Notes: generated from the sequence alone by a model not told the origin. A stretch of 64,000 nucleotides of DNA from Pseudomonadota bacterium (GCA_029780695.1 JAKOYD010000086.1:1-64000), one strand, 5' to 3'. Shown: positions 51,832 to 60,570, numbered from the stretch's first letter. Program-made: numbers and translations.

Positions 51832-53178
51832 ATGTCCACTGTCTTCAATTTCACCTTCGTCCCCTGGTTCCGGTCCGTCGCGCCGTACATCCACATGCAC
51901 CGCGGCAAGACCTTCGTGGTGGGAGTGGTGGGCGAAGCCATCGCGGCCGGCAAGCTGGCCAGCATTGCCACCGACCTGGCGCTGATTCAGAGCATGGGCG
52001 TGAAGATCGTGCTGGTGCATGGCTTTCGGCCGCAGGTCAACGAACAGTTGCACGCCAAGGGGCACGCGCCCAAATACTCGCACGGCCTGCGCATCACCGA
52101 CGAGGTGGCGCTGGATTCGGCCCAAGAAGCCGCCGGCCAGCTGCGCTTCGAGATCGAGGCCGCCTTCAGCCAGGGGCTGCCCAACACGCCCATGGCGGGC
52201 TCCAAGGTGCGCGTGATTTCGGGCAACTTCCTGACCGCGCGGCCCATGGGCATCATCGACGGCGTGGATTTCAAGAGCACCGGCGTGGTCCGCAAGGTGG
52301 ACGTGGCGGGCATCACGCGTTCGCTCGACGCCGGCGCGCTGGTGCTGATTTCGCCCTTCGGCTTCTCGCCCACGGGCGAGGCCTTCAATCTGGCGATGGA
52401 GGAGGTCGCCACCTCGGTGGCCATGGCGCTGCAGGCCGACAAGCTGATCTTCCTGACCGAAAAGCCGGGCATTCGGGTGCGACCGCTGGATGCGGAGTCC
52501 GACGACAACCCCATCGACACCGAAATCCCGCTGGCCGAGGCGCGCGCCCTGCTGCAGCGCCTGCCGCGGCCAGAAGCACCCACCGACGTGGGCTTTTACC
52601 TGCGCCATTGCGTCACGGCCTGCGAACACGGCGTCGAGCGCAGCCACATCCTGCCCTACGCGGTGGACGGCGCGCTGCTGCTGGAGGTGTACGTGCACGA
52701 CGGCATCGGCACCATGGTGGTGGATGAAAAACTGGAGAGCCTGCGCGAAGCCACGCCCGACGACGTGGCCGGCATCGTGCAGTTGATCGAACCATTCGAA
52801 AAAGACGGCACACTGGTCAAGCGCAGCCGCACCGAGATCGAGCGCGACATCGGCAACTACAGCATCGTCGAGCACGACGGCGTGATATTTGCCTGCGCCG
52901 CGTTGTACCCCTACCCCGAGGCGAAGACGGGCGAAATGGCGGCCGTCACCGTGTCTCCGCAAAGCCAGGGCCAGGGTGATGGCGAGAAAATCCTGAAGCG
53001 CATTGAGCAGCGCGCCCGCGCGATGGGGCTGGAAAGCATTTTCGTGCTGACCACGCGCACCATGCACTGGTTCATCAAGCGCGGATTCGTGCAGGTGGAC
53101 CCCGAGTGGCTGCCCGAGGCGCGCAAGCGAAAGTACAACTGGGACCGCAAAAGCCAGGTGCTGGTCAAGAAGCTGTAG
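51832..53178 (+). CDS. argA: N-acetylglutamate synthase
   Basis: A 448-residue ArgA of classical architecture: an amino acid kinase domain (about 20-280; KIVLVHGFRPQVNEQL) and a C-terminal GNAT domain (about 305-440; AAVTVSPQSQGQGDGEKIL). It makes N-acetylglutamate, the first step of arginine synthesis, and is usually feedback-inhibited by arginine through the kinase domain. Start MSTVFNFTFVPWFR fits the family. The longer frame (51793) is not supported. Confidence 0.95.
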   Translation: MSTVFNFTFVPWFRSVAPYIHMHRGKTFVVGVVGEAIAAGKLASIATDLALIQSMGVKIVLVHGFRPQVNEQLHAKGHAPKYSHGLRITDEVALDSAQEAAGQLRFEIEAAFSQGLPNTPMAGSKVRVISGNFLTARPMGIIDGVDFKSTGVVRKVDVAGITRSLDAGALVLISPFGFSPTGEAFNLAMEEVATSVAMALQADKLIFLTEKPGIRVRPLDAESDDNPIDTEIPLAEARALLQRLPRPEAPTDVGFYLRHCVTACEHGVERSHILPYAVDGALLLEVYVHDGIGTMVVDEKLESLREATPDDVAGIVQLIEPFEKDGTLVKRSRTEIERDIGNYSIVEHDGVIFACAALYPYPEAKTGEMAAVTVSPQSQGQGDGEKILKRIEQRARAMGLESIFVLTTRTMHWFIKRGFVQVDPEWLPEARKRKYNWDRKSQVLVKKL

Positions 53179-53182
53179 TGCC

Positions 53183-53452
53183 CTAAGGCCTGTTCACGCT
53201 ATTTTTAGCCCTGCGAACCTGCTCGAAAAACCGCCCATCCAGGCGCGACGACGCCCAGACCGGGCGTCTGCGCTGAGAGCGCAAGGACGAGTGGCGGTTT
53301 TTCAAGCATGTTCCCTGCGGTTCGCGATCAAAAAGGCCATCGCCAGCGTTGCCATCCTTGCCAAGGTAGCTACCTTGGCAAGGATGGCGCCTTTGGCGAG
53401 TGGCCTTTTTGACTCGCAACGCAGCGCTAACAATAGCGTGAACAGGCCCTAG
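53183..53452. mobile_element. MITE-like non-coding element after argA
   Basis: Terminal inverted repeats of 21 bp with one mismatch (cta, then a or g, then ggcctgttcacgctatt) at 53183-53203 and 53432-53452. Inside is a perfect 18-bp hairpin gccatccttgccaaggta with its inverse (53351-53388) within a longer stem starting at about 53330, and a third pair around ctcgaaaaaccgcc (about 53221) and ggcggtttttcaag (about 53293). No ORF. Multi-hairpin architecture with matched ends is typical of MITEs or large REP-derived elements. It begins 5 bases after the argA stop. Confidence 0.8.
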
Positions 53453-53593
53453 CCGGCGCGCGTCGGTGCGCCACGCCGTCAGGGCGGTAGGCGCTTTTCC
53501 TACTCCACACGCACGCCATTGCCCCTAGATTTGGTATGCATCGGCGCGCCGGCCAGGCGCCTAAGCCGTGACACGCAGATCAAGGGATGGAAC

Positions 53594-53896
53594 ATGGAAA
53601 TTTTGTGGTTCCTGCTCGTCGGCCTGGTGGCGGGTTGGTTAGGCGGGACATTATTGGGCGACCGGACGTACGGTGTCGGCGGCGACCTCATCGTGGGCAT
53701 GCTGGGCGCCATGCTGGGCGGCTATTTTTTCAGCACGCTGGGTGTTGAATTGAGTGGCAGCCTGTGGGCCAACATTGCCGTGGCTGCGCTGGGCGCGCTG
53801 ATGCTGATCGTGGTGCTGCGCCTGGTGAAGGCCCCGCTGCCCTTCAGGACCGCGCGGCATGTCGCGCCCGAGCTGCCCAATGAGGATGAACGCTAG
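53594..53896 (+). CDS. GlsB/YeaQ/YmgE-family membrane protein
   Basis: A 100-residue protein starting MEILWFLLVGLVAGWLGG, with three hydrophobic segments and Gly-rich helix faces typical of the Transgly_assoc (GlsB/YeaQ) family of stress-response membrane proteins. The Gly-rich loop TYGVGGDLIVGMLGAMLGG is conserved. Preceded by a possible weak AAGGGA site. Confidence 0.87.
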   Translation: MEILWFLLVGLVAGWLGGTLLGDRTYGVGGDLIVGMLGAMLGGYFFSTLGVELSGSLWANIAVAALGALMLIVVLRLVKAPLPFRTARHVAPELPNEDER

Positions 53897-53918
53897 GCCA
53901 TGGCGGCCCGCGGCGCCT

Positions 53919-54440
53919 TCAGCGCAGCGACCAAGTGGCGCGCCGCGGCGCCTTCAGCAGCGCGGCCAGAATCAGCCCGATGAAGATCACGAACCAGACG
54001 AACGACCAGTTGGCGATGGTGCCGCCCAGAAAAGTCCAGTCGATCGCGCTGCAATCGCCCGAGCCTTTGAAGATCATGGGAATGGCGCGCTGCAGGGGAA
54101 AGGATTCGATCATGCCGTACAAGTCGCGTCCGCAGGTGGCAACTTCTGGCGGATGCCATTGCAGCCAGCTCTGGCGCGCCGCGGTGAACGCGCCGAAGGC
54201 CGCCATACCGGCGGCCAACAACCCCCACAACCGCCAGCCCGCCATGGTGCGCGAAAACGCGGCCAGCGCGCAAAACACGCCCACGATGATGAGCGCGTAG
54301 CGCTGCACGATGCACATCGGACAGGGTTCCAACCCCACCACGTTCTGCAGATACAGGATGCCAAACGCCAGCATGGCCAGGCAGATCAGGGCAATGGCGC
54401 CAAACACGCGGCGCGGACGAGCAAACAGGGAAGCAGGCAA
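53919..54440 (-). CDS. dsbB: disulfide bond formation protein B
   Basis: A 173-residue DsbB with four transmembrane helices, reoxidising DsbA with quinone. The cysteine pairs are Cys40/Cys43 (EPCPMCIVQ) and Cys103/Cys130 (VATCGRD, GSGDCSAID). The TTG at 54440 has GGAG 7 nt upstream; the ATG at 54464 has none, though the frame is open to it and the length would be 181. The start is therefore uncertain between the two. Confidence 0.92.
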   Translation of the reverse strand: MPASLFARPRRVFGAIALICLAMLAFGILYLQNVVGLEPCPMCIVQRYALIIVGVFCALAAFSRTMAGWRLWGLLAAGMAAFGAFTAARQSWLQWHPPEVATCGRDLYGMIESFPLQRAIPMIFKGSGDCSAIDWTFLGGTIANWSFVWFVIFIGLILAALLKAPRRATWSLR

Positions 54441-54559
54441 GCGGGTTCTCCAGGGCAACACCATGCGCAGCAAGCCACGCGGCGGGCGTCGGTAGGTGCC
54501 CGCGGCGCCGCGGAAGTTCCGCCCATGTCTGGCCAAGGCCAAGCGGGCGGCGCCATGAG

Positions 54560-54618
54560 ACTACTATTCTAATAGCGTGCTGCGCAGCACTGGCAACCGC
54601 CCACAGCGGTTTTGCTGC
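54560..54618 (+). repeat. eroded repeat A copy
   Basis: ctactattctaatagcgtgc then cagcactggcaaccgcccac, in the gap between dsbB and the FMN reductase. Confidence 0.4.
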
Positions 54619-54710
54619 ACCTTGGGTGGAGCCGCCGGGGCGCGGGCGCGTCGCCTCGGCGTTGGCGGCGCCCGCCCCAGCTCACTAAAAAGCCTCGTGG
54701 GGGTCGTCAT

Positions 54711-55259
54711 TCAGGCGGCGTTCTGTTTGACCCAGGCCGCGAAGGCATCGACGAACTTCTGCACGAAGTCCTTGCTGGCTGCGCCAATGGCACCGTCCTG
54801 CACCAGGCCGTCTTTCCATTGGATGAACATTTCGTTGCCCCCGAGCGTGGGCATGTTCAGGTAAGCCAGCACGTTGCGCAGGTGCTGTTGCGCCAGCGCG
54901 GTGCCGATGACGCCCACCGACACGCCGCACACCGCCGTCGGCTTGCCGGTCCACACGCTTTGGCCCCAGGGGCGCGACGCGTGGTCGATGGCGTTTTTCA
55001 ACACGCCGGGAAATGATCGGTTGTATTCGGGCGTGACGAACAGCACCGCGTCGGCGGCCTTGATCTCCTGGCGCAGGCGCGCCACCGGTGGCGCGGCGTT
55101 GCCGTCATCGTCCTGGTCGTACAGCGGCAGGTCGTCGATGCGGATGAACTGCGGCTTCAGGTCGGCCGGAAACTGCTTGACCAGCGCCTCGGCGAACTGG
55201 CGATTGAACGAATCCTTGCGAATGCTGCCAACGACGATGGCAACGGTTTTCTGGCTCAT
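54711..55259 (-). CDS. NADPH-dependent FMN reductase (ChrR/YieF-like)
   Basis: A 182-residue flavodoxin-fold reductase: VVGSIRKDSFNRQFAEAL binds FMN phosphate, and TPEYNRSFPGVLKNAIDHASRP is the characteristic loop. Such enzymes reduce quinones, chromate or azo dyes with NAD(P)H. Start MSQKTVAIVVGS has GGAGAAG upstream. It diverges from the IclR gene with a 156-nt gap. Confidence 0.9.
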   Translation of the reverse strand: MSQKTVAIVVGSIRKDSFNRQFAEALVKQFPADLKPQFIRIDDLPLYDQDDDGNAAPPVARLRQEIKAADAVLFVTPEYNRSFPGVLKNAIDHASRPWGQSVWTGKPTAVCGVSVGVIGTALAQQHLRNVLAYLNMPTLGGNEMFIQWKDGLVQDGAIGAASKDFVQKFVDAFAAWVKQNAA

Positions 55260-55415
55260 GGGGCTTCTTCTCCTTGGGTGATGACGCCAACCCCCGGCTG
55301 CTGGCGCAGCGGCACTCGTTGGCGTGTGCTGCCAATGATGCTTGATCTTCAAAAACTTTGCGCGCGGCAAGGGTTGGCGCGCCTGGTGTAAAGAGCGCCG
55401 CACCATAATTGCCGC

Positions 55416-56249
55416 ATGGCAGAGCTGGACAGCACGGACTTGACGGCCGACCCCGGCCACGACACCAACGGCATGGGCGAACGCCGCCGGCAGCGCGGCA
55501 TTCAGTCGATCGAGGTCGGCATGCGCGTGCTGCAGGCGCTGACCGAGCAGCGCCGGCCGCTGCCCTTGAAGGACATCGCCCGCCTGGCCGACATGGCGCC
55601 GGCCAAGGCGCACCCTTATCTGGTGAGCTTCATGCATGTCGGGCTGGTCAAGCAAAACCCGCTGACCGGCCACTACGAACTGGGCCCCGGCGCGTTACAG
55701 CTGGGCCTGGCGGCGCTGCAGCAGCTTGACCCGCTGACCGAGGCCAGCCAGGAGGCTGCGCAGCTCGCCGCGCGCTCAGACCTGAGCATTGCACTGGCGG
55801 TGTGGGGCCAACTGGGGCCGACGGTGGTGCGGCTGGACGAGCCGCGCTATCCGCTGCACGTCAACCTGCGCGTGGGCACGGTGATGTCGCTCTTCAACAC
55901 CATCACCGGCCGCGTGTTCGCCGCCTACCTGCCTGAAAAAATGGTGCGCAGCATGCTGGAAGACGAACATCGCCGCGTGGTGGGCGGTGCTTCAGCCAGC
56001 TTTGACGCACCCGACGTGCGGGCGATGCTCGACGAGATTCGCGCCACAGGCATGGGGCGCGGGCTGTCAACGCCGCAGCCGGGCGTCAACACCCTGTGCG
56101 CGCCGGTGTTCGGCGCCGACGGCCACATTGCGCTGGTGATGACCATGATCGGCCCGCAGGGCGTATTCGACGCCGCCATCGACAGCCCGGCCGGCCGCCT
56201 GCTGCGCGAACACGCCGCCAACGTGTCGCGCCGACTGGGCGCGCGATGA
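55416..56249 (+). CDS. IclR-family transcriptional regulator
   Basis: A 277-residue IclR protein. Winged helix at about 28-90 (RGIQSIEVGMRVLQAL start), with the ligand domain after it (TVMSLFNTITGRVFAAYLP, GVNTLCAPVFGADGHIAL). CATAAT ends 6 nt before the ATG with no Shine-Dalgarno, a leaderless-type start. It leads the MBL-monooxygenase cluster on the same strand and probably controls it in response to an aromatic or carboxylate ligand (inference). Confidence 0.92.
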   Translation: MAELDSTDLTADPGHDTNGMGERRRQRGIQSIEVGMRVLQALTEQRRPLPLKDIARLADMAPAKAHPYLVSFMHVGLVKQNPLTGHYELGPGALQLGLAALQQLDPLTEASQEAAQLAARSDLSIALAVWGQLGPTVVRLDEPRYPLHVNLRVGTVMSLFNTITGRVFAAYLPEKMVRSMLEDEHRRVVGGASASFDAPDVRAMLDEIRATGMGRGLSTPQPGVNTLCAPVFGADGHIALVMTMIGPQGVFDAAIDSPAGRLLREHAANVSRRLGAR

Positions 56250-56301
56250 ACGGCGCGCGGTTGGGTCGACGCTCTGTTCAGTTTAAACATTGTCAAATTC
56301 A

Positions 56302-56330
56302 TTGACTCATGACGAATTCAGACCTAAAAT
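56302..56330 (+). promoter_or_regulatory. predicted sigma-70 promoter before the MBL gene
   Basis: TTGACT at 56302-56307 and TAAAAT at 56325-56330 with exactly 17 nt between them. The surrounding 50 bases are unusually AT-rich for this window. Followed by AAGGAG before the MBL start. A plausible IclR-controlled promoter. Confidence 0.65.
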
Positions 56331-56355
56331 TCGCCCAACCCCCTAAGGAGACACC

Positions 56356-57327
56356 ATGACCGAAAAGAAATTCGCCTCCCAGGCCGATCTGGAAGAAAAG
56401 AAGATCAGTTGGGAAAAGCTCAGCGACAACGCCTACGCCTACACCGCCGAGGGCGACCCCAACACCGGCGTCATCATTGGCGATGATGGCTGCATGATCA
56501 TCGACGCCACCGCCACGCCCGTGGCCGCGCAAGGCGTGATCAAGAAGATCCGCGAAATCACCGACAAGCCCATCAAATATGTCGTGCTGACGCACTACCA
56601 CGCCGTGCGCGTGCTGGGTGCTTCTGGCTACAAGTCGGAAGGGCTCGAGCAGATCATTGCCAGCCACGACACCTACGACCTGATCGTCGAGCGCGGCCAG
56701 CAGGACATGGATTCCGAGATCGGCCGCTTCCCGCGCCTGTTCCAGGCCGTCGAAAGCGTGCCCGGCCTGACCTGGCCCACCATGACCTTCACTGGCGAAA
56801 TGACGCTGTGGCTGGGCAAGCTAGAGGTCAAGCTCAAGCAAGTCGGCCGTGGCCACACCAAGGGCGACTGCATCGTGTACCTGCCCAGCCAGAAAATCTG
56901 CTTCTCGGGCGATCTGGTCGAAGCCGACGCCGCCTGCTACACCGGCGACGCCTACCTGGCCGACTGGCCGCAAACGCTCGACAACCTGGCGGCCATGAAG
57001 TTCGACAAGCTCATCCCCGGCCGTGGCCCGGCCCTGATGACGCCCGCCGACGTGCAAAAAGGCCTGGCCTACACGCGCGACTTCGTGTCCACGCTGTACA
57101 CCAGCGCGCAAGAAGCCGTGGCCCAGGGCATGGACCTGAACGCCACCATGAAGCACACGCGCAAGGCGATGGACCCGAAGTTCGGCCAGGTCTTCATCTA
57201 CGAACACTGCCTGCCCTTCGACGTGACCCGCGCGCACGACGAAGCCAGCGGCGTTCGCGACCCGCGCATCTGGACCGCCGAGCGCGACCAGCAGATGTGG
57301 CACGCGCTGCAGAAAGAAACGCCCTGA
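56356..57327 (+). CDS. MBL-fold protein with a partly lost metal site
   Basis: A 323-residue metallo-beta-lactamase-fold protein with a strong Shine-Dalgarno (AAGGAG). The signature HxHxDH reads HYHAVR (His80, His82, then Val84 and Arg85 instead of Asp and His). His167 (GRGHTKGD) and Asp186 (FSGDLVE) are present, but the last His is Arg223 (PGRGPAL). The Zn1 histidines remain while the Zn2 site is largely gone. A hydrolase using one metal, or a non-catalytic relative, is possible. First gene after the predicted promoter; the monooxygenase follows after 148 nt. Confidence 0.85.
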   Translation: MTEKKFASQADLEEKKISWEKLSDNAYAYTAEGDPNTGVIIGDDGCMIIDATATPVAAQGVIKKIREITDKPIKYVVLTHYHAVRVLGASGYKSEGLEQIIASHDTYDLIVERGQQDMDSEIGRFPRLFQAVESVPGLTWPTMTFTGEMTLWLGKLEVKLKQVGRGHTKGDCIVYLPSQKICFSGDLVEADAACYTGDAYLADWPQTLDNLAAMKFDKLIPGRGPALMTPADVQKGLAYTRDFVSTLYTSAQEAVAQGMDLNATMKHTRKAMDPKFGQVFIYEHCLPFDVTRAHDEASGVRDPRIWTAERDQQMWHALQKETP

Positions 57328-57475
57328 ACGCCCGGCGCCGCCTCTTCCCTTTGTTCCAGGGTGGCGGCGTCCGCGCATGGCGGGTTGAATACCTACCAAT
57401 TCAATAGCATTACATCTAGGTTTGGCGCGGACAACCGCCCTAAAAGAGCCAAAATTTGTTGCCAGGAGACAAACG

Positions 57476-59155
57476 GTGCAAAAAACCTTCACCTACCCAA
57501 AGTTCGATTTCGTGCCGCCGCCCGAGTTGGCCAGCGGCCAGCCGGGCCACTACCCCGTGGTGGTGGTCGGCGCCGGGCCGGTCGGCCTGTCGGCGGCCAT
57601 TGATCTGGCACAAATGGGCCAGCGCGTGCTGGTGCTGGACAACGACGACACGGTGTCCATCGGCTCGCGCGGGGTGTGCTATGCCAAGCGCGCGCTGGAA
57701 GTGCTCGACCGCATGGGCTGCGGCGACAAGTTCGTGCAAAAAGGCGTGAGCTGGGACGTGGGCCGCACCTTCTTCCGCGAAGACGAAGTGTTCAGCTTCA
57801 ACCTGCGCCCGCAAGAGCACCACCTGCGCCCCGGCATGGTCAACCTGCAGCAGTACTACCTGGAGGAATACCTGCTGGAGCGCTGCAAGCAACTGCCCAA
57901 CCTGGAAATCCGCTTCAAGAACAACGTCATTGCTGTCACACCCGAAGAAGAAAAAGCCACGCTGCGCATCGAGACGCCGGGCGGCGCCTATGGCCTGAGC
58001 GCCGACTGGCTGATCGTCGCCGACGGCGCGCGCTCGCCCATCCGCACCATGCTGGGGCTGGACATCGAAGGCAAGATCTTCATGGACCGCTTCCTCATCG
58101 CCGACGTGGTGATGGCGGCCGACTACCCGGCCGAACGCTGGTTCTGGTTCGACCCGCCTTTTCACCCCAACCAGTCGGTGCTGCTGCACAAGCAGGCCGA
58201 CAACGTCTGGCGCATCGACTTCCAGCTCGGCTGGCAGGCCGACCCCGAAGAAGAGAAAAAGCCCGAGAACGTCATCCCCCGCATCAAGGCCATGCTGGAG
58301 CAGCAAGGCGCCAAGGACCGCGAATTCGAGCTCGAATGGGTCAGCGTCTACACCTTCCAGTGCCGGCGCATGAACCGCTTCAACCACGGCCGCGTGCTGT
58401 TCGCAGGCGACGCGGCGCACCAGGTCTCGCCCTTTGGCGCGCGCGGCGCCAACAGCGGCATCCAGGACACCGACAACCTGGCCTGGAAGTTGAAACTGGT
58501 GATGGACGGCAAGGCGCCCGCCACCTTGCTCGACACCTACAGCGACGAGCGCTGCTTTGCCGCCGACGAGAACCTGATGAACTCGACGCGCTCGACCGAC
58601 TTCATCACGCCCAAGAGCGCCACCAGCAAGACCTTCCGCAACGCCGTGCTGGGCTTGGCGGGCAAATACCCGTTCGCGCGCGCGCTGGTCAACTCGGGCC
58701 GGCTGTCGGTGCCCAGCTGGCTGACCGAATCGCGCCTGAACACGCCCGACGCCGACGCCTTCCAGGGCGACATGATCCCCGGCGCGCCCATGGCCGACGC
58801 GCCCGTGAAAACCGCCGCGGGCGACGGCTGGCTGCTGCATCAATTGGGCAACCGCTTCCAGGCGCTGCATTACGTTCAGGACGCCAGCGCGCTGGACCCG
58901 GCCACCGCCCAGTCGCTGGCCGAGCTGGCCACGGGCGCCATTGCGGTTGAACCCATCGTCGTGGCCCAGAAAGGCCAGGCGCCCGCGGGCCTGAAAACCC
59001 TCATCGACACCCAGGGCTGCGTGGCCGAGCGCTACGACCTGCAGCCGGGCACCACCTACCTGGCGCGGCCCGACCAGCACGTGGCCGCCCGCTGGCGCGC
59101 CGCCGATGCCACCAAAATCAAAGCCGCCCTGGCACGCGCCACGGGCAACGCCTGA
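57476..59155 (+). CDS. FAD-dependent aromatic-type monooxygenase
   Basis: A 559-residue group-A flavoprotein monooxygenase. A GTG start follows GGAG by 7 nt. FAD motif VVVVGAGPVGLSAAIDL with Gly32, Gly34, Gly37; DG motif WLIVADGARSPIR; GD motif VLFAGDAAHQVSPFGARGANSG. The C-terminal thioredoxin-like domain (about 440-555) suits the MhpA/PheA-type hydroxylases. It likely hydroxylates an aromatic ring with NADH. The DUF2783 gene follows at 20 nt and a VOC protein after it. Substrate unknown. Confidence 0.92.
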   Translation: MQKTFTYPKFDFVPPPELASGQPGHYPVVVVGAGPVGLSAAIDLAQMGQRVLVLDNDDTVSIGSRGVCYAKRALEVLDRMGCGDKFVQKGVSWDVGRTFFREDEVFSFNLRPQEHHLRPGMVNLQQYYLEEYLLERCKQLPNLEIRFKNNVIAVTPEEEKATLRIETPGGAYGLSADWLIVADGARSPIRTMLGLDIEGKIFMDRFLIADVVMAADYPAERWFWFDPPFHPNQSVLLHKQADNVWRIDFQLGWQADPEEEKKPENVIPRIKAMLEQQGAKDREFELEWVSVYTFQCRRMNRFNHGRVLFAGDAAHQVSPFGARGANSGIQDTDNLAWKLKLVMDGKAPATLLDTYSDERCFAADENLMNSTRSTDFITPKSATSKTFRNAVLGLAGKYPFARALVNSGRLSVPSWLTESRLNTPDADAFQGDMIPGAPMADAPVKTAAGDGWLLHQLGNRFQALHYVQDASALDPATAQSLAELATGAIAVEPIVVAQKGQAPAGLKTLIDTQGCVAERYDLQPGTTYLARPDQHVAARWRAADATKIKAALARATGNA

Positions 59156-59175
59156 CGCCCAAGCGGAGACAAACC

Positions 59176-59400
59176 ATGCCCCTGAACACCCAAGCCAACT
59201 TCCGCGAAACCGGCAAGCGCTATTTCCAACCCTTCTCGCCCGGCGACGATTTCTATGAAGCGCTGATCGACATGCACCGCGACCTGAGCGACGAACAAAG
59301 CGCCATGGTCAACGCGCGGCTGATCCTGCTGCTGGCCAACCACATCGGCGACATCGGCATCCTGCGCGAGGCGATGCAGATCGCGCGTGAAGGCGTCTGA
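59176..59400 (+). CDS. DUF2783 protein
   Basis: A 74-residue acidic, helical protein matching DUF2783 (DDFYEALIDMHRDLSDEQSA, ARLILLLANHIGDI). Members are typically encoded next to flavin monooxygenases; the role is unknown, perhaps a small accessory or stabilising subunit. GGAGA precedes the ATG. It lies between the monooxygenase and the VOC gene. Confidence 0.88.
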   Translation: MPLNTQANFRETGKRYFQPFSPGDDFYEALIDMHRDLSDEQSAMVNARLILLLANHIGDIGILREAMQIAREGV

Positions 59401-59420
59401 GCCGCTCAAAGGAGAAAAGC

Positions 59421-59963
59421 ATGGCCATCATCGAGAAAATCCACCACGTCGCCTACCGCTGCAAGAACGCCAAGCAGACCGTGGAGTGGTACCAGAAGTA
59501 CCTCGACATGGACTTCATCCTGGCGATTGCCGAGAACGAAGTGCCCTCCACCAAGGAGCCGGACCCGTACATGCACATCTTCCTGGATGCCGGTCATGGC
59601 AACGTGCTGGCCTTCTTCGAGCTGCCCACCCGCCCCGAAATGGGCCGCGACCCCAATACCCCCGCCTGGACGCAGCACCTGGCGCTGAAGGTGGATTCGG
59701 TCGACACCATGATGAAGGTCAAGGCCCGGCTGGAGGCCGACGGCATTGAGGTCATCGGCCCGACCGACCACACCATCTTCCAGTCGATTTACTTCTTCGA
59801 CCCGTCGGGCCATCGGCTGGAGCTGGCGGCCAACACCTCGACGCCGGAGATGGACAAGGAATTGGACCGCGTCAAATGGGAAATGCTGGACGAGTGGGAT
59901 CGCACCAAGAAGGCGCCCGAGCACGCGCGCTGGATGCACGACGGAAAGGGACTCACCCCCTGA
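59421..59963 (+). CDS. VOC-family (glyoxalase/dioxygenase-like) protein
   Basis: A 180-residue VOC protein: HHVAYRCKNAKQTVEWY with metal-type His, WTQHLALKVDSV with a second His, and FFDPSGHRLELAAN with a glutamate. VOC enzymes include extradiol dioxygenases and glyoxalases. In this cluster a ring-cleavage or lyase step after hydroxylation is plausible. Preceded by AAAGGAG. Last gene of the cluster. Confidence 0.87.
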   Translation: MAIIEKIHHVAYRCKNAKQTVEWYQKYLDMDFILAIAENEVPSTKEPDPYMHIFLDAGHGNVLAFFELPTRPEMGRDPNTPAWTQHLALKVDSVDTMMKVKARLEADGIEVIGPTDHTIFQSIYFFDPSGHRLELAANTSTPEMDKELDRVKWEMLDEWDRTKKAPEHARWMHDGKGLTP

Positions 59964-60023
59964 GTCATTGCCGCGACGGCGGCAATTCATGCATCCACCA
60001 CCGGCCACGTGCGCAGGTTGCGA

Positions 60024-60085
60024 CGTGATTTCGGGCGCTGACGCTTGCCACGCCAAGCCACGCTGCTATTGTTCGTATAGCAAAA
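60024..60085 (-). repeat. repeat A copy
   Basis: The minus strand reads ttgctatacgaacaatagca, then gtggcaagcgtcagcgcccg, between the VOC and YbjQ genes. Confidence 0.6.
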
Positions 60086-60120
60086 GGATCACGATACCGT
60101 TGCGGCCGGCACCGACCGGC

Positions 60121-60477
60121 TCACGCCATCTTGACGGCGGTGCCCGTCACCGACACCAGCATCATGCCGTTGGTTTCGCCCAGTACTTCGTAATCGAAGT
60201 CGATGCCGACGATGCCGTTGGCGCCCAGTTCCTTGGCCGCCGCCTTGGCTTCATCCAGCGCCGCCTCGCGCGCGCCGGCCAGCGCCCGCTCGTAGCCACC
60301 GGCGCGGCCGCCCACCACGTCGCGCACGCTGGAAAACATGTCGCGGAAGATGTTGGCGCCAATGATGGCTTCGCCGTTGACCAGGCCCAGAAACTGCGCC
60401 ACCTGCGCGCCACCCTGGCCCTGCGGCACGACGGTAGACAAAAAGAAATCACTCGACGATTTGGAAAACCAGCCCAT
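60121..60477 (-). CDS. YbjQ/UPF0145-family protein
   Basis: A 118-residue protein with the YbjQ core: GLVNGEAIIGANIFRDMFSS, EAKAAAKELGANGIVGIDFD and VTGTAVKM. Members form pentamers and have been suggested to bind metal; function unknown. Start MGWFSKSSSDFFLS was chosen as the family-type N-terminus. It diverges from the vapBC operon. Confidence 0.88.
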   Translation of the reverse strand: MGWFSKSSSDFFLSTVVPQGQGGAQVAQFLGLVNGEAIIGANIFRDMFSSVRDVVGGRAGGYERALAGAREAALDEAKAAAKELGANGIVGIDFDYEVLGETNGMMLVSVTGTAVKMA

Positions 60478-60509
60478 GCATGCGCTCCAGTAAGACAATC
60501 GGCTTTAGC

Positions 60510-60538
60510 ATAGCCTATGCATTGGCATAGGCTATACT
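60510..60538. promoter_or_regulatory. palindromic operator and -10 box of the second vapBC
   Basis: atagcctatgc (60510-60520) and its perfect inverse gcataggctat (60525-60535) with 4 nt between. TATACT at 60533-60538 overlaps the right arm, so a bound VapBC complex would cover the -10 box. No strong -35 was found. Confidence 0.75.
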
Positions 60539-60570
60539 TGTAGCTCGTTTGGCTTCACGGAGGTTCTGCC

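Noticed and set aside
57397..57421. ttcaatagcattacatctag as another A copy
   Set aside because: Only the atagc edge is present and there is no gcgcttg stem.
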